64,000 nt of DNA from Aquabacterium fontiphilum (GTDB lineage: Bacteria; Pseudomonadota; Gammaproteobacteria; Burkholderiales; Burkholderiaceae_C): NCBI RefSeq assembly GCF_009909205.1, contig NZ_JAAAPN010000013.1, forward strand, positions 1-64,000, given 5' to 3'. A model generated the notes under the pieces. It was given only the letters and a program-made list of their open reading frames with translations, was not told the DNA's origin and ran no database searches. Position numbers and translations under genes: made by a program. Below, piece by piece: positions 16,892-30,356 of the stretch; the stretch's first letter is position 1; each line of letters starts with the position of its first letter.

Positions 16892-17335
16892 GACCTTGTG
16901 CCGCATCAGGCGGCCCTTCTCTCGCTCCCACTCGCGTTCTTTGACGGTGTGGCGCTTGTCGTGCTCGGCCTTGCCCTTGGCCAGCGCGATCTCGGCCTTC
17001 ACGCGGCCGCCCTTCCAGTGCAGGTTGAGCGGCACCAGGGTGTAACCCTTTTGTTCGGTCTTGCCGATCAGGCGCCGGATTTGCTCCTTGTGCATCAGCA
17101 GCTTCTTGGTGCGATCGGCCTCGGGCTTGATGTGCGTCGAGGCGGAGCGCAGGGCGTTGATGCGCAGCCCGATCAGAAACAGCTCACCGTCCTTGATGAC
17201 CACATAGCCGTCGGTCATCTGCACCTGGCCCTCGCGAATGGCCTTGACTTCCCAGCCTTCCAGCACCACACCCGCTTCGAAGCGTTCCTCGAGGTGGTAG
17301 TTGAAATGGGCTTTGCGGTTCTCGGCGATCGTCAT
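16871..17335 (-). CDS. smpB: SsrA-binding protein SmpB
   Basis: SmpB binds tmRNA and brings it to stalled ribosomes for trans-translation. The 154-residue length is normal for the family. Visible landmarks are [21 protein letters not shown] at the start of the OB-fold (abbreviated here to its key residues N, H, Y, E and G), [10 protein letters not shown], and the basic C-terminal tail [16 protein letters not shown] that becomes helical in the ribosome. It is divergent from ratA with only 38 bp between the two starts, the usual smpB-ratA arrangement in proteobacteria. The tmRNA gene itself was not found in this window. Confidence 0.97.
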   Translation of the reverse strand: MTIAENRKAHFNYHLEERFEAGVVLEGWEVKAIREGQVQMTDGYVVIKDGELFLIGLRINALRSASTHIKPEADRTKKLLMHKEQIRRLIGKTEQKGYTLVPLNLHWKGGRVKAEIALAKGKAEHDKRHTVKEREWEREKGRLMRHKVSSSGKD

Positions 17336-17373
17336 GGGGGCGCGGCGGCTTCTCTCTAAAATACCGACATTCT

Positions 17374-17847
17374 ATGAAGCACGTTCACAAGTCCGTCTTG
17401 CTCTGGTACTCACCCCGTGAAATGTATGGGCTGGTGACCGCAATCCAAGACTATCCGCAGTTTTTGCCTTGGTGCGATCGCGCCGAGTTGCTCCAGACCC
17501 ACGACGATGGCGTCACCGCGCGGCTGCACATCGCCTTTGCCGGTGTGCATCAGGCCTTTACCACGCGCAACACCCATGAGCCCGGCCGCAGCGTGCACAT
17601 GACGCTGGTGGACGGCCCCTTCTCGCAACTGGAAGGCACGTGGCGCTTCCAGCCACTGCAGCAGCCCGGCACCGAGCCCACGGGCGATCCCCTGGACGCC
17701 CCCGCCTGCAAGGTGGAGTTTTCGCTGCACTACGCGTTTGCGAGCCGCACGCTGTCGATGGTCGTCAGCCCCGTGTTCGACCGCATCGCCAACACCTTTG
17801 TCGAAGCCTTCGTGAAGCGGGCCGAGCAGGTGCATGGCCCGCGCTGA
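17374..17847 (+). CDS. ratA: RatA/COQ10-type START-domain protein
   Basis: Member of the START/polyketide-cyclase family that includes bacterial RatA and the ubiquinone-binding COQ10 proteins. The 157-residue sequence shows the hallmark YSPREMYGLVTAIQDYPQFL near the N-terminus, LVDGPFSQLEGTWRF in the middle and VSPVFDRIANTFVEAFVKRA in the C-terminal helix. The likely role is in ubiquinone handling or, as proposed for E. coli RatA, ribosome subunit association; the toxin label is disputed. It overlaps the following ratB gene by 14 nt and is divergent from smpB. Confidence 0.9.
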   Translation: MKHVHKSVLLWYSPREMYGLVTAIQDYPQFLPWCDRAELLQTHDDGVTARLHIAFAGVHQAFTTRNTHEPGRSVHMTLVDGPFSQLEGTWRFQPLQQPGTEPTGDPLDAPACKVEFSLHYAFASRTLSMVVSPVFDRIANTFVEAFVKRAEQVHGPR

Positions 17848-18229
17848 AGCTCAGATGGGCGCGGCGATGCGTGTGGAGGTGTGGGTGAGCCTGGCGCCCC
17901 GCGAGGTGCGCGGGCAGACGCTCCAGTTGCCCGCTGGCAGCACCGTTGCGCAGGCCATCGAGGCCACGGGCTGGGTGGGCCAGCTGCAGGGGCTCGATGG
18001 CACGTCGTTTCACGATGGGTTGCAGACCGGCGCCTGGACCTTGGCGATCTGGGGCCGCAAGACCACCCTGGGCCACGTGCTACGCGAGGATGATCGCGTG
18101 GAGTTGCTCAGAGGGCTGACCGTGGACCCGAAAGAGGCGCGGCGTGTGCGATACCGCGCCCAGGGCGAGAAGCTCCCGAAGGGCTTCCACCGGCCGCGCA
18201 CGCCAAAAGACCCGACGCGGCAGGGCTGA
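17834..18229 (+). CDS. RnfH/RatB family ubiquitin-like protein (UPF0125)
   Basis: The 131-residue product contains one beta-grasp domain: VEVWVSLAPREVRGQTLQLP, AGSTVAQAIEATGW and the ending RVELLRGLTVDPKEARRVRY (L-x-VDPKEARR-x-R is diagnostic of the RnfH family). These proteins are found next to ratA and have no firmly established function. The N-terminal 11 residues before MRVEVWV may be untranslated if the internal ATG at 17867 is used. The tail after RYRAQGEKL is basic and probably disordered. Translational coupling with ratA is likely from the overlap. Confidence 0.88.
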   Translation: MARAEAQMGAAMRVEVWVSLAPREVRGQTLQLPAGSTVAQAIEATGWVGQLQGLDGTSFHDGLQTGAWTLAIWGRKTTLGHVLREDDRVELLRGLTVDPKEARRVRYRAQGEKLPKGFHRPRTPKDPTRQG

Positions 18230-18236
18230 GCCGCTT

Positions 18237-20358
<2,122 letters not shown>

Positions 20359-20381
20359 CCGGACGCCTCGGTCATGACCTG

Positions 20382-20412
20382 CGCCCGGCTTCTGGCCGGG
20401 CGTTGGTGTTTT
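20382..20412 (+). terminator. Rho-independent terminator after guaB
   Basis: An 8-bp GC stem (CGCCCGGC at 20382-20389 with GCCGGGCG at 20395-20402) and a 5-base loop are followed by TTGGTGTTTT. The T tract is broken, so partial read-through into the MFS gene and guaA is possible. Confidence 0.7.
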
Positions 20413-20423
20413 AAGCGCTGAAC

Positions 20424-21773
20424 ATGAAACCCGCCTCGGCCCCCGATCACTCCCCGACTTCCGCCGGCAGTCGGGTGGCGGCCATGCGCTTCATCATGAT
20501 CACGGTGGTGCTCGACATGATCGCCATCGGGTTGATCATCCCAGTGCTGCCTGCGCTGGTCGGCACCTTCACCCAGTCGCAAACCGAGCAGGCCGAGGCC
20601 TATCGCCTGGTGATGCTGGCGTTCGGGGTGGCCAACTTCCTGTGCTCGCCGCTGCTGGGTGCGCTGTCAGACCGCTTCGGGCGGCGCCCCGTGCTGCTGA
20701 TCGGCATGACAGGGCTGTCCATCAGCCTGTTCACCACCGCGCTGGCCACGGCATTGTGGATGTTGGTGGCCGTGCGTCTGGTGTCGGGCGCGATGCAGGC
20801 CAACATTGCGGTGGCCAATGCCTATGCAGCCGATGTGTCCACGGCCGAGAATCGTGCCAAGCATTTCGGCATGCTGGGCGCGATGTTCGGTGTCGGCTTC
20901 ATGCTGGGGCCCATACTGGGCGGCCTGCTGGGTGCGGTCGACATCCACCTGCCGTTCTTTGTCGCGGGCGCGCTGACGGTGCTCAACGGGCTGTATGGCT
21001 ACTTTGTGCTGCCCGAATCCCTGCCGAAAGAGCGTCGCAGCCCGCTCAGTTGGGCCAAAGCCTCGCCGTTCACAGCTTTCAAGGCGCTGAACCGGCTGGA
21101 AGGCATGGGCCCGCTGGTGCTGATCCTGGCGCTGTCCGGCCTGGCTCAGTTCACGCTCAACACCACCTGGGTGCTGTACACCCAGATGAAGTTTGGCTGG
21201 GGGCCGCTCGAGAATGGCGTGTCGCTGTTTGCCGTGGGCCTGATGTCGGTGATCGTGCAGGGTGGCCTGATGGGCCGCTTCACGTCGGCATTTGGCGCCC
21301 GGCGGCTGGCGATCGCCGGGCTGGTGTCCTCATCACTGTGTTTCTTGGGCTGGGGCCTGGCCTGGGAGGGCTGGATGATGTTCGTCATCGTCGCCCTCAA
21401 CGTACTGGGTTTCACCGCTCAGCCGGCCATGCAGAGTCTGATTTCCAACTCCGCGGCGCCTCATGTGCAGGGCCAGACCATGGGCGCCGTGGCCGCCGTC
21501 AACAGCCTGATGGCCGCCGTGGCCCCGGTGGTGGGTCCCTCGCTGCTGGTGTGGGTGGGCCACCTGCCGCAGGGCGATTGGCGCATCGGTGCGCCGTATT
21601 ACCTTTGTTCAGCGCTGCAACTGGTGGCCGCCTTGCTGGTGTGGCGCCATGTGCGCCAGACCCCGCTGCAGGGCACTTCAGTGTCCGCAGCTCCCCGTAC
21701 GCCCGCGCATGAAAGCCCGGGCTCTCATGCACCCGACCCGGTTGATTCCTCCGTGAGCGCCTCGCCGCGCTGA
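20424..21773 (+). CDS. MFS transporter, TetA/TCR-like
   Basis: A 449-residue inner-membrane protein with twelve predicted helices. It begins after a short soluble N-terminus with MRFIMITVVLDMIAIGLIIP and carries the MFS motif A in GALSDRFGRRPVLL between helices 2 and 3. The DMIAIGLIIPVLP helix and motif VSGAMQANIAVANAYAAD resemble the class of drug:H+ antiporters that includes TetA. The substrate is not predictable and a resistance role should not be assumed, since such genes are common chromosomal members. The C-terminal 40 residues are a Ser/Pro-rich soluble tail. It sits between guaB and guaA, 6 bp before guaA. Confidence 0.85.
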   Translation: MKPASAPDHSPTSAGSRVAAMRFIMITVVLDMIAIGLIIPVLPALVGTFTQSQTEQAEAYRLVMLAFGVANFLCSPLLGALSDRFGRRPVLLIGMTGLSISLFTTALATALWMLVAVRLVSGAMQANIAVANAYAADVSTAENRAKHFGMLGAMFGVGFMLGPILGGLLGAVDIHLPFFVAGALTVLNGLYGYFVLPESLPKERRSPLSWAKASPFTAFKALNRLEGMGPLVLILALSGLAQFTLNTTWVLYTQMKFGWGPLENGVSLFAVGLMSVIVQGGLMGRFTSAFGARRLAIAGLVSSSLCFLGWGLAWEGWMMFVIVALNVLGFTAQPAMQSLISNSAAPHVQGQTMGAVAAVNSLMAAVAPVVGPSLLVWVGHLPQGDWRIGAPYYLCSALQLVAALLVWRHVRQTPLQGTSVSAAPRTPAHESPGSHAPDPVDSSVSASPR

Positions 21774-21779
21774 AGCACC

Positions 21780-23384
21780 ATGCACGACAAGATCCTCATC
21801 CTCGATTTCGGCTCCCAGGTGACCCAGCTGATCGCGCGTCGCGTGCGCGAGGCCCACGTCTATTGCGAGATCCATCCCAATGATGTGTCGGACGACTTCA
21901 TCAAGTCGTTTGCACCCAAGGGCATCATCCTGTCAGGCAGCCACGCCTCGACCTACGAAGACCACCAGCTGCGTGCCCCGCAAGCCGTGTGGGATCTGGG
22001 CGTGCCCGTGCTCGGCATCTGCTACGGCATGCAGACCATGGCCGTGCAACTGGGCGGCGAGGTGAGCTGGTCAGACACGCGCGAGTTCGGCTACGCCGAG
22101 GTGCGCGCCCATGGCCACACCAGGCTGCTGGATGGTATTCAGGACTTCGCCACGGCGGAAGGCCACGGCATGCTCAAGGTGTGGATGAGCCACGGCGACA
22201 AGGTCACCAAGCTGCCTGATGGCTTCAAGCTGATGGCTTCGACGCCCAGCTGCCCGATCGCCGGCATGGCCAACGAAGACAAGGGCTATTACGCCGTGCA
22301 GTTCCACCCCGAGGTGACGCACACCATCCAGGGCCAGGCCATGCTCAACCGCTTCGTGCGCGAGATTGCGGGTTGCCAGGGCGACTGGATCATGGGCAAC
22401 TACATTGAAGAGGCCGTGGCCAAGATCCGCGAGCAGGTGGGCGATGAAGAGGTCATCCTGGGCCTGTCGGGTGGCGTTGACTCGTCCGTGGCTGCGGCTC
22501 TGATCCACCGCGCCATTGGCGACCAGCTCACCTGTGTGTTCGTCGACCACGGGCTGCTGCGCCTGAACGAAGGCGACATGGTCATGGATATGTTCGAAGG
22601 CAAGCTGCACGCGAAGGTGATTCGCGTCGATGCGTCTGACCTGTTCCTGGGCCAACTGGCCGGCGTGACCGACCCTGAGAAGAAGCGCAAGATCATTGGC
22701 GGCCTGTTTGTAGATGTGTTCAAGGCCGAGGCCGAGAAGCTCAAGCAAAGCGGCCAAGGCCATAAGGGCGCGACCTTCCTGGCCCAGGGCACCATCTACC
22801 CCGACGTGGTCGAAAGTGGCGGCACCAAGACCAAGAAGGCGACCACCATCAAGAGCCACCACAACGTGGGCGGCCTGCCTGAGCAACTCGGCCTGAAGCT
22901 GCTGGAGCCGCTGCGCGAGCTGTTCAAGGACGAGGTGCGCGAGCTGGGCGTGGCCCTGGGCCTGCCGCCCGAGATGGTCTACCGCCACCCCTTCCCGGGC
23001 CCGGGCCTGGGTGTGCGCATCCTGGGCGAGGTGAAGAAGGAATACGCCGACCTGCTGCGCCGCGCCGACGCGATCTTCATCGAAGAGCTGCGCAACACCA
23101 TCGACCCGGCCACCGGCAAGAGCTGGTACGACCTGACTTCGCAAGCCTTCACGGTGTTCCTGCCGGTCAAGAGCGTGGGCGTGATGGGCGACGGACGCAC
23201 GTATGACTACGTGGTGGCGCTGCGCGCCGTGCAGACGTCTGACTTCATGACGGCCGACTGGGCCGAGCTGCCTTACAGCATGCTCAAGCGCACGTCCGGG
23301 CGGATCATCAATGAGGTGCGCGGCATCAACCGCGTGACCTATGACGTGAGCTCCAAGCCGCCTGCCACCATCGAGTGGGAGTGA
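21780..23384 (+). CDS. guaA: GMP synthase (glutamine-hydrolysing)
   Basis: GuaA aminates XMP to GMP with ATP and glutamine. The 534-residue protein has an N-terminal class I glutamine amidotransferase domain (catalytic C81 in [17 protein letters not shown] with the His-Glu pair), then the ATP pyrophosphatase domain with the PP-loop [13 protein letters not shown], and the C-terminal dimerisation domain with [14 protein letters not shown] and the ending [16 protein letters not shown]. The start ([17 protein letters not shown]) lies 6 bp after the MFS stop, so these two are cotranscribed. Confidence 0.97.
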   Translation: MHDKILILDFGSQVTQLIARRVREAHVYCEIHPNDVSDDFIKSFAPKGIILSGSHASTYEDHQLRAPQAVWDLGVPVLGICYGMQTMAVQLGGEVSWSDTREFGYAEVRAHGHTRLLDGIQDFATAEGHGMLKVWMSHGDKVTKLPDGFKLMASTPSCPIAGMANEDKGYYAVQFHPEVTHTIQGQAMLNRFVREIAGCQGDWIMGNYIEEAVAKIREQVGDEEVILGLSGGVDSSVAAALIHRAIGDQLTCVFVDHGLLRLNEGDMVMDMFEGKLHAKVIRVDASDLFLGQLAGVTDPEKKRKIIGGLFVDVFKAEAEKLKQSGQGHKGATFLAQGTIYPDVVESGGTKTKKATTIKSHHNVGGLPEQLGLKLLEPLRELFKDEVRELGVALGLPPEMVYRHPFPGPGLGVRILGEVKKEYADLLRRADAIFIEELRNTIDPATGKSWYDLTSQAFTVFLPVKSVGVMGDGRTYDYVVALRAVQTSDFMTADWAELPYSMLKRTSGRIINEVRGINRVTYDVSSKPPATIEWE

Positions 23385-23412
23385 GTTCAGCAGCACCCGT
23401 GGATGCGATGGG

Positions 23413-24027
23413 GTGAGGGCGACTGTGGCAGAGCAGCTTACGCTGGACGGGTTTGCTGGGGAGGCTCCACAGCCCTACAGCCTGTTCTTCGCACTGATGC
23501 CCGACGCCCGTGCCGCTCAACAGGCGACGGAAGTTGCATCGCTGGTGGCGCGCGACCAGGGCTTCGCGGCCAGGGCCGACCGCACTTCCCGCTTTCACGT
23601 CACGCTGTTCCATGTCGGTCACTTCGCGGGCGAGATTCCTGCAGGTACGCTTGCCACTGCGCGAGCCGTTGCGGCGGAGATGGTGGCACCGCCCTTCGAG
23701 GTCTCATTTACCCACGTCGGTAGCTTTGCGGGTAGGCCGGGTAACCTGCCCATCGTGCTGCTGGGGGCAGACGCCGAGCCCGAACTGATGGCCTTTCAGG
23801 CCGTGCTGCAGGATCGGTTGCTGCGGGCAGGGCTGACGGCGGGCGTGCTGCACAAACGCTTCAATCCTCACCTTACGCTGTTCTACGGGCGCCAGCCGCT
23901 CGAGGCGAGCGAGATCACGCCCATCAGCTGGCGTGCCGACGCGTTTGTTCTGTTACGCAGCGTGATCGGGCAAAGCCGCTACATCGAAGAAGGGCGCTGG
24001 GCGCTCCGCGGACCTTTGGCGAAGTAG
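23413..24027 (+). CDS. 2'-5' RNA ligase / 2H phosphoesterase-like protein
   Basis: The 204-residue product belongs to the LigT/ThpR 2H superfamily: it has two H-x-T/S-x motifs, HVTLF around residue 62 and HLTLF around 157, which supply the paired catalytic histidines of cyclic phosphodiesterases acting on RNA ends. Reported members act on 2',3'-cyclic phosphates or make 2'-5' linkages; the cellular role is unclear. Translation starts at a GTG, either 23413 or, more plausibly given GGGTGAGG just before it, the in-frame GTG at 23425 (MAEQLTLDGF). It follows guaA by 28 bp on the same strand. Confidence 0.82.
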   Translation: MRATVAEQLTLDGFAGEAPQPYSLFFALMPDARAAQQATEVASLVARDQGFAARADRTSRFHVTLFHVGHFAGEIPAGTLATARAVAAEMVAPPFEVSFTHVGSFAGRPGNLPIVLLGADAEPELMAFQAVLQDRLLRAGLTAGVLHKRFNPHLTLFYGRQPLEASEITPISWRADAFVLLRSVIGQSRYIEEGRWALRGPLAK

Positions 24028-24038
24028 GGGGCTGCGGC

Positions 24039-24443
24039 TCACAGCCAGCTTGCCAGCGCGCCCAGCGGGTGATGCGCCCGCGCGATGCTGTACATCGCCA
24101 GAAAGCTCGCCAGCGCGGCGATGAAGGCCAGGCCCTTGCCTTGTCGGGTGCGGGCGCGCTTGAGCGCAAATGTGCCCAGGACGATGTAGACCACCAGCAG
24201 GGCCAGCTTGGCCTGCAGCCATGCCACGGCAAATGGGTTGAGCTGCAGCGCGATCAGTAGCAGCAAGGCGGCAACCAGCAGCGCCGTGTCGATCACCATG
24301 CTGACGATGCGCGCCCAGCGATGCATGGCCCAGCGCAGGCCGGCCAGCACCGATACGCCGCGCAGGGCAAACAGGCCCCCACTGAGCATGGCCAGCCCGA
24401 CATGGCTGGCCTTGAGGGTGACGTAGAACTCGGACAAAGGCAT
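24039..24443 (-). CDS. SirB2 family inner-membrane protein
   Basis: The 134-residue protein from the ATG at 24443 (MPLSEFYVTLKASHVGLAML) has four hydrophobic helices. The KASHVGLAMLSGGLFALRG segment and RAHHPLGALASWL ending match the SirB family (PF04247), named after a Salmonella gene affecting invasion gene expression. The biochemical function is unknown. The upstream in-frame ATG at 24482 gives an unusual soluble extension and is not preferred. It is convergent with the RNA ligase-like gene. Confidence 0.8.
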   Translation of the reverse strand: MPLSEFYVTLKASHVGLAMLSGGLFALRGVSVLAGLRWAMHRWARIVSMVIDTALLVAALLLLIALQLNPFAVAWLQAKLALLVVYIVLGTFALKRARTRQGKGLAFIAALASFLAMYSIARAHHPLGALASWL

Positions 24444-24514
24444 GACGACAGATGACGGGCGGTGAATGACGCCCGCCATCATGCCAGCCCTTGCCCGAGT
24501 CCTTAGACGAGTCC

Positions 24515-26077
24515 TTACACGCGGAAGACAGCGACGGTCTGGACCAGTTGCACCGACTGCATGCGCAGGCTTTCTGCAGCGGCGGCGCCTTCTTCGACCA
24601 GCGCGGCGTTCTGCTGCGTGACCTGGTCCATCTGGCGGACGGCTTCGCCGACCTGCGAGACAGCCGTGCTTTGCTCTGTGCTGGCCGCACTGATCTCGGA
24701 CATCAGGTCACTGACGCGCTGGATGGCGTTGACCACCTCCTGCATGGTCGTGCCGGCCTGGTCGACCAGCGTGCTGCCGTGCTCAACCCGATCCACGCTG
24801 GCGTGAATGAGCGCCTTGATCTCGCGGGCGGCTTCAGCTGACCGGCTGGCCAGGCTGCGCACCTCAGAGGCCACCACCGCGAAGCCGCGACCCTGTTCGC
24901 CTGCCCGGGCTGCTTCGACGGCGGCGTTCAGCGCCAGGATGTTGGTCTGGAAGGCAATGCCGTCGATGACACCGATGATGTCGGCGATCTTCTTGGAGCT
25001 TTCGTCGATGGCGCGCATGGTGTTGACCACCTGACCCATCACCTCGCCGCCGCGCACAGCCACGGCGCTGGCGCTCAGCGCAAGCTGGCTGCCTTGTGTG
25101 GCGTTGTCGGCGCTGTTGTGAACCGTGCTGTCCAGTTGCTCCATGGAGGCGGCAGTCTGCTGCAGCGAGGCGGCTTGTTCTTCCGTGCGCTGGCTGAGGT
25201 CCAGGTTGCCTTGGGCAATCTGGCTGGCGGCGGTCGCCACGCTTTCCGAGTTGGCGCGAACCTGTTCCACCACTTGTACGAGGCTGCCCTGCATGCGCTT
25301 GAGTGCGGCCATGACGCTGGCGTCGTCGCCCGCTTTCAATTGGATGGGGGTGGCCAGGTCACCGGCAGCCACGGCTTGGGCCAGCGTCACGGCCTCCGCC
25401 GGCTCGGCACCCAATTGCCGCATGAGGCTGCGAGCGATCGCCACGCCAATGCCAATGCCCAGCAGCAGCGCGCCGGCGACGAGGGCGATCATGGTGTTGC
25501 GCGCACTCGCATAGATGGCACTGGTGCGGGCCGAGGTGTCGGCAGCGTTCTTCTCCTTGAGGCGTGCGAGTTGGGTCAGCAGCTCGTCCAGTTTGCCGGC
25601 CTGCTGTGCGAAGTCACCGAACAGAAAGCGTGTGAGTTCAGCGCGGTCATCCAGGCTTGAGGCGCCGATCATCTCGTGCAATTTCGCGCCCATGCGCGTG
25701 TAGTCGCGCCAGACTTGGTCAATCTCGTCCAGGTAGCCTTTCCCCTCAGCCGAGAAGAACAGGGGGCGTGCCTTGTCGAGGTGGGCGCGCAAAGACTGCA
25801 GGTGGCCTTCGGATTTCTCCAGGTAGGTCTGGCGTTCCGCCTCGGTGGTCGCCAGCATGGCATTGCGCCGGTCGCGCGCAAGATAAACCATGTCAATGTT
25901 GGCTTCCTTGACGTGTGAAAGCGCGATGAGCTCGCGGCTGTACATGGTGTCCGCCTCGTCATTGAGCATGCTCATGTTGCGGATGCCGACACCGCTGACT
26001 GCCGCGCCGATCAGGCTGACGGCGGCGAAAGCGGTGATGAGCTGGGTGCGGAGCGAGAGTTGGGCGAAGGCAGTCAT
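24515..26077 (-). CDS. Methyl-accepting chemotaxis protein (4HB_MCP type)
   Basis: A 520-residue transmembrane chemoreceptor. After the first membrane helix ([19 protein letters not shown], residues about 13-31) comes a periplasmic four-helix-bundle ligand domain of about 150 residues, then a second membrane helix ([22 protein letters not shown] near 195-215, key hydrophobic core only), a HAMP domain and the cytoplasmic signalling coiled coil. The strictly conserved tip sequence [20 protein letters not shown] is present, along with [17 protein letters not shown] in the methylation region. It lacks a recognisable C-terminal CheR-docking pentapeptide. The ligand is unknown and no che genes are adjacent. 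Confidence 0.93.
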   Translation of the reverse strand: MTAFAQLSLRTQLITAFAAVSLIGAAVSGVGIRNMSMLNDEADTMYSRELIALSHVKEANIDMVYLARDRRNAMLATTEAERQTYLEKSEGHLQSLRAHLDKARPLFFSAEGKGYLDEIDQVWRDYTRMGAKLHEMIGASSLDDRAELTRFLFGDFAQQAGKLDELLTQLARLKEKNAADTSARTSAIYASARNTMIALVAGALLLGIGIGVAIARSLMRQLGAEPAEAVTLAQAVAAGDLATPIQLKAGDDASVMAALKRMQGSLVQVVEQVRANSESVATAASQIAQGNLDLSQRTEEQAASLQQTAASMEQLDSTVHNSADNATQGSQLALSASAVAVRGGEVMGQVVNTMRAIDESSKKIADIIGVIDGIAFQTNILALNAAVEAARAGEQGRGFAVVASEVRSLASRSAEAAREIKALIHASVDRVEHGSTLVDQAGTTMQEVVNAIQRVSDLMSEISAASTEQSTAVSQVGEAVRQMDQVTQQNAALVEEGAAAAESLRMQSVQLVQTVAVFRV

Positions 26078-26239
26078 GGCGTGAAAATCGCATGTCGAGT
26101 CAGTGGAGCCCAGGAGGCCCTGGGCGTCGTGGTCGAAAAAACACCCGTTCGACAGCGGGAGCGAGATTCACTTCTGGGTACTGCAGTCGCTGGAGGCTAT
26201 ATCGGCCGCACCTGCGTTTCCTGCATCGCGAGAAGGTAA

Positions 26240-27330
<1,091 letters not shown>

Positions 27331-27341
<11 letters not shown>

Positions 27342-28413
27342 GAGAGTTGGAAGCAGGTGGATCGACAATGGCCCGGGCCAGCGCCTCGACCGACAGCGGG
27401 GCGCAGCCTTCGGCCTTGTTGCTGATCGAGACGTAGGCAGGCAACTGCGCTTGTGCGGCAGCACGCACCACCTTGGCCAGCGTCTCGCGGGTGGCGAGGT
27501 CTTCGTCCTGCAGGCGGTTGAAAGGCTCGTACAGCGCCTTGGCTGATTCGTAACCATGCGCGCCGTGGCGCCGATGCAGGTTCCAGCGGCAGACCACCGG
27601 ACTGGGCCATAGCTTGCGCAACACGGGCAGTTGCCCGTCGATGTCTGGCATGCGTGCATGCAGGCCCAGGCAGTAAGCCGCGCCAGTGTCGCGCAAGACC
27701 TCGGCCAGCTCGGGGCGAACGAGTGAAGCGTCGCGCAGCTCCACTGCGATCACGGCATCCGGTGCGGCCTGGTGCAAGTGGCGCGGGCGGGGCAGGGCGC
27801 TGAGCAGGGCATGCAGTCGGGCAAAGAGGCGCTCGGGTTGTCTCAACCAGTCTTGCGGCATGGGGCTGAGCTGAAACACCAGCGCGCCCAGCTTGGTGCC
27901 GAGGCCCTGCAGCGCTGGCATCACGAAGCTGCTCAGTGCAAGATCGGGATCGAGAAACAAGGGGTTGTGCGAGCGCCCGCGGCCCCGTTCGTCCCGGATC
28001 AGGGCGTCTGCCACCGCGGCGGGCGCCTTGACCATGAAGCGAAAGCTGGCCGGCACCTGGGCCGCGTAGGTGGCGTACTGCGCCTCCGGCAGGGCCTGGT
28101 AGAAGCTGCGGTCGATGCTGACGGTGCGCAGCAAGGGGTGCTGCGCGTAGGCGCGCAGACCCTGCCGCGACAGGGTGGATTCGCTGTGCGCACGTGCCCA
28201 GACCAAGTCCGTCCAGCCAGGATAGCTCCACGACGACGTGCCGAGGTGGACGAGGGGCGACAACAGTTCGCCGAGTGCGCGCTGGTCCGCGGCGAAGGCG
28301 GTGGGCTGCACCGGGCCAGTGGCACGGGCAGGCGGCGCACTGGGCAGCCTGGGCCGCTGCAGCGGCTGTGAGGGCGCGGGTGTGTCGCCGAACAGGTCGT
28401 CTTGCGGATCCAT
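27331..28413 (-). CDS. DUF72 domain-containing protein
   Basis: The 360-residue protein (start 28413, MDPQDDLFGDTPAPS) has a low-complexity N-terminal 50 residues, followed by the DUF72 TIM-barrel-like domain: VHLGTSSWSYPGW, TVSIDRSFYQAL, FRFMVKAPAAV, LGALVFQLSP, AVELRDASL and the C-terminal AYVSISNKAEGCAP. DUF72 proteins are widespread and of unknown function; some are proposed to be nucleases or sugar-phosphate enzymes without firm evidence. The RNase HI-like gene starts inside its last codons, so the pair is translationally coupled and may act together on nucleic acids. Confidence 0.82.
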
Positions 28414-28427
28414 GGTGTGCGAAAGCA

Positions 28428-28451
28428 AAAGGGAGCCCCGAGGCTCCCTTT
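28428..28451 (-). terminator. Terminator after ETF-QO (usable on both strands)
   Basis: GGGAGCC (28431-28437) and GGCTCCC (28442-28448) form a 7-bp stem with a 4-base loop, flanked by AAAA and TTT. It lies 21 bp after the stop of the ETF-QO gene and on the minus strand reads stem then TTTTGC. Confidence 0.75.
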
Positions 28452-28471
28452 CTGCTGACCAGATCAGGCCA

Positions 28472-30157
28472 TCACATGCCCGCGTAGTTCGGACCGCCGC
28501 CGCCTTCCGGCGTGACCCACACGATGTTCTGGGTCGGGTCCTTGATGTCGCAGGTCTTGCAGTGCACGCAGTTCTGCGCGTTGATCACCAGCTTGTCCTG
28601 GTTGTCGTCAGTCTTGACGAATTCGTACACGCCAGCCGGGCAGTAGCGCGACTCGGGGCCGGCAAACTTGGCCAGGTTGGTCTGCACGGGCACCGAGGCA
28701 TTCTTCAGCGTCAGGTGGGCGGGCTGGTGTTCGTTGTGGTTGGTGTTCGAGACGAACACCGAGCTCAGGCGGTCGAACGTGAGCTTGCCATCCGGCTTCG
28801 GGTACTCGATCTTGGCGCACTGCGAGGCGGGCAGCAGGCGGGTGTGGTCGGCCTCGGTGCGGTGGATCGTCCACGGCGCTTCCTTGATACCCAGCTTGGG
28901 CAGCAGCCAGTGCTCGATGCCGGTCATCAGCATGCCAACGTACATGCCCTTCTTGAACCACTGCTTGAAGTTCTTGGAGGTGTTGAGCTCTTCCTTCAGC
29001 CAGCTGTTCTCGAAGCCGTTGACATAGGCCGTCAGCTCGTCGCCCTGGCGACCTGCGGTGAGGGCCTCGAACAGGGCTTCGGCGCACAGCATGCCGGTCT
29101 TCATGGCGGCATGCGAGCCCTTGATGCGGGCAGCGTTCAGGAAGCCGGCGTCACAGCCCACCAGGGCCCCACCGGGGAACACGAACTTGGGCAGCGACAG
29201 GATGCCACCGGCCGTGATGGCGCGGGCACCGTAGCTCAGGCGCTTGGCGCCTTCCAGATATTGCTTGATGCTGGGGTGGGTCTTCCAGCGCTGCATTTCT
29301 TCGAACGGGGACAGCCAGGGGTTCTGGTAGTCCAGACCCGTCACGAAGCCCAGGGTGACCTTGTTGTCTTCCAGGTGGTACAGGAAGCCGCCACCGTAGG
29401 TCTGGGTGTCCATCGGCCAGCCGGCGGTGTGCACCACCAGACCGGGCTTGGCCTTGGCCGGGTCGATTTCCCAGAGCTCCTTGATGCCGATGGCGTAGCT
29501 CTGCGGGTCTTTGCCTTCGTCGAGCTTGAACTTGGCGATCAGTTGCTTGCCCAGGTGGCCGCGTGCACCTTCGGCAAAGATGGTGTACTTGCCGTGCAGT
29601 TCCATGCCGAGCTGGAAGTCGCCGGTGGGCTCGCCGTTCTTGTCGACGCCCAGGTTGCCGGTGGCCACGCCCTTGACCGAGCCATCGTCGTTGTACAGCA
29701 CTTCGGCAGCCGCGAAGCCGGGGAAGATTTCTACGCCCAGGGCTTCGGCCTGCTGGCCCAGCCAGCGCACGACGTTGCCCAGGCTGATGACGTAGTTGCC
29801 TTCGTTGTGGAAGCAGTTGGGGATCAGGGCCTGCGGGGTGGCCATGGCGCCGGTTTCGCTCAGCACCAGCACCTCGTCGGCGGTGACGGGCTGGTTCAGG
29901 GGCGCGCCCAGCTCTTTCCAGTTGGGGAAGAGCTCGTTCATCGAGATCGGGTCCATCACGGCGCCAGACAGGATGTGGGCGCCGGGCTCCGAGCCCTTTT
30001 CCAGCACGACGACGGAGATCTCGCTGCCGGCCTTCTCGGCCAGTTGCTTCAGGCGGATGGCGGTGGACAGACCGGCAGGGCCCGCGCCCACGATCACGAC
30101 GTCGTATTCCATCGACTCGCGGGGGCCAAACTGCTCAAGAATTTCCTGGGGCGTCAT
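28472..30157 (-). CDS. Electron transfer flavoprotein-ubiquinone oxidoreductase
   Basis: ETF-QO passes electrons from reduced ETF (from acyl-CoA and amino-acid dehydrogenases) to the ubiquinone pool at the inner membrane. The 561-residue product begins at 30157 (MTPQEILEQFGPRESMEY) behind AGAAGGAA. It has the FAD dinucleotide-binding motif VVIVGAGPAGLSTA, the signature GAHILSGAVMDP, and a C-terminal 4Fe-4S ferredoxin domain with CVHCKTCDIKDPTQNIVW. The membrane-binding quinone region is in the middle. No etfAB genes are adjacent. A terminator lies directly downstream. Confidence 0.95.
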   Translation of the reverse strand: MTPQEILEQFGPRESMEYDVVIVGAGPAGLSTAIRLKQLAEKAGSEISVVVLEKGSEPGAHILSGAVMDPISMNELFPNWKELGAPLNQPVTADEVLVLSETGAMATPQALIPNCFHNEGNYVISLGNVVRWLGQQAEALGVEIFPGFAAAEVLYNDDGSVKGVATGNLGVDKNGEPTGDFQLGMELHGKYTIFAEGARGHLGKQLIAKFKLDEGKDPQSYAIGIKELWEIDPAKAKPGLVVHTAGWPMDTQTYGGGFLYHLEDNKVTLGFVTGLDYQNPWLSPFEEMQRWKTHPSIKQYLEGAKRLSYGARAITAGGILSLPKFVFPGGALVGCDAGFLNAARIKGSHAAMKTGMLCAEALFEALTAGRQGDELTAYVNGFENSWLKEELNTSKNFKQWFKKGMYVGMLMTGIEHWLLPKLGIKEAPWTIHRTEADHTRLLPASQCAKIEYPKPDGKLTFDRLSSVFVSNTNHNEHQPAHLTLKNASVPVQTNLAKFAGPESRYCPAGVYEFVKTDDNQDKLVINAQNCVHCKTCDIKDPTQNIVWVTPEGGGGPNYAGM

Positions 30158-30356
30158 CGTGATTCCTTCTGTCTGGGGCAACAGGATGGGGTGATTTTTC
30201 GAACAAGTCCGCGATTCTATGTCGAGGTGCATGCGAATTCACGCAGAAAATAGCACGACCGTTCGAAAATCGCCACCCTGGGCGGGGGGTGTGCCGGTGC
30301 TGACGCGGCTGCGTGCTAAGGTTGACGCCGACCGAGACTGCTGAGGAGCACCCCAC

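Noticed and set aside
20424..21773. Tetracycline-resistance gene
   Set aside because: The sequence is TetA-like in motif A but sits between guaB and guaA in a core region with normal composition; no resistance claim is supportable.
24459..24480. Hairpin between SirB2 and the chemoreceptor as a terminator
   Set aside because: The stem GGGCG/CGCCC lacks a T tract on either strand.
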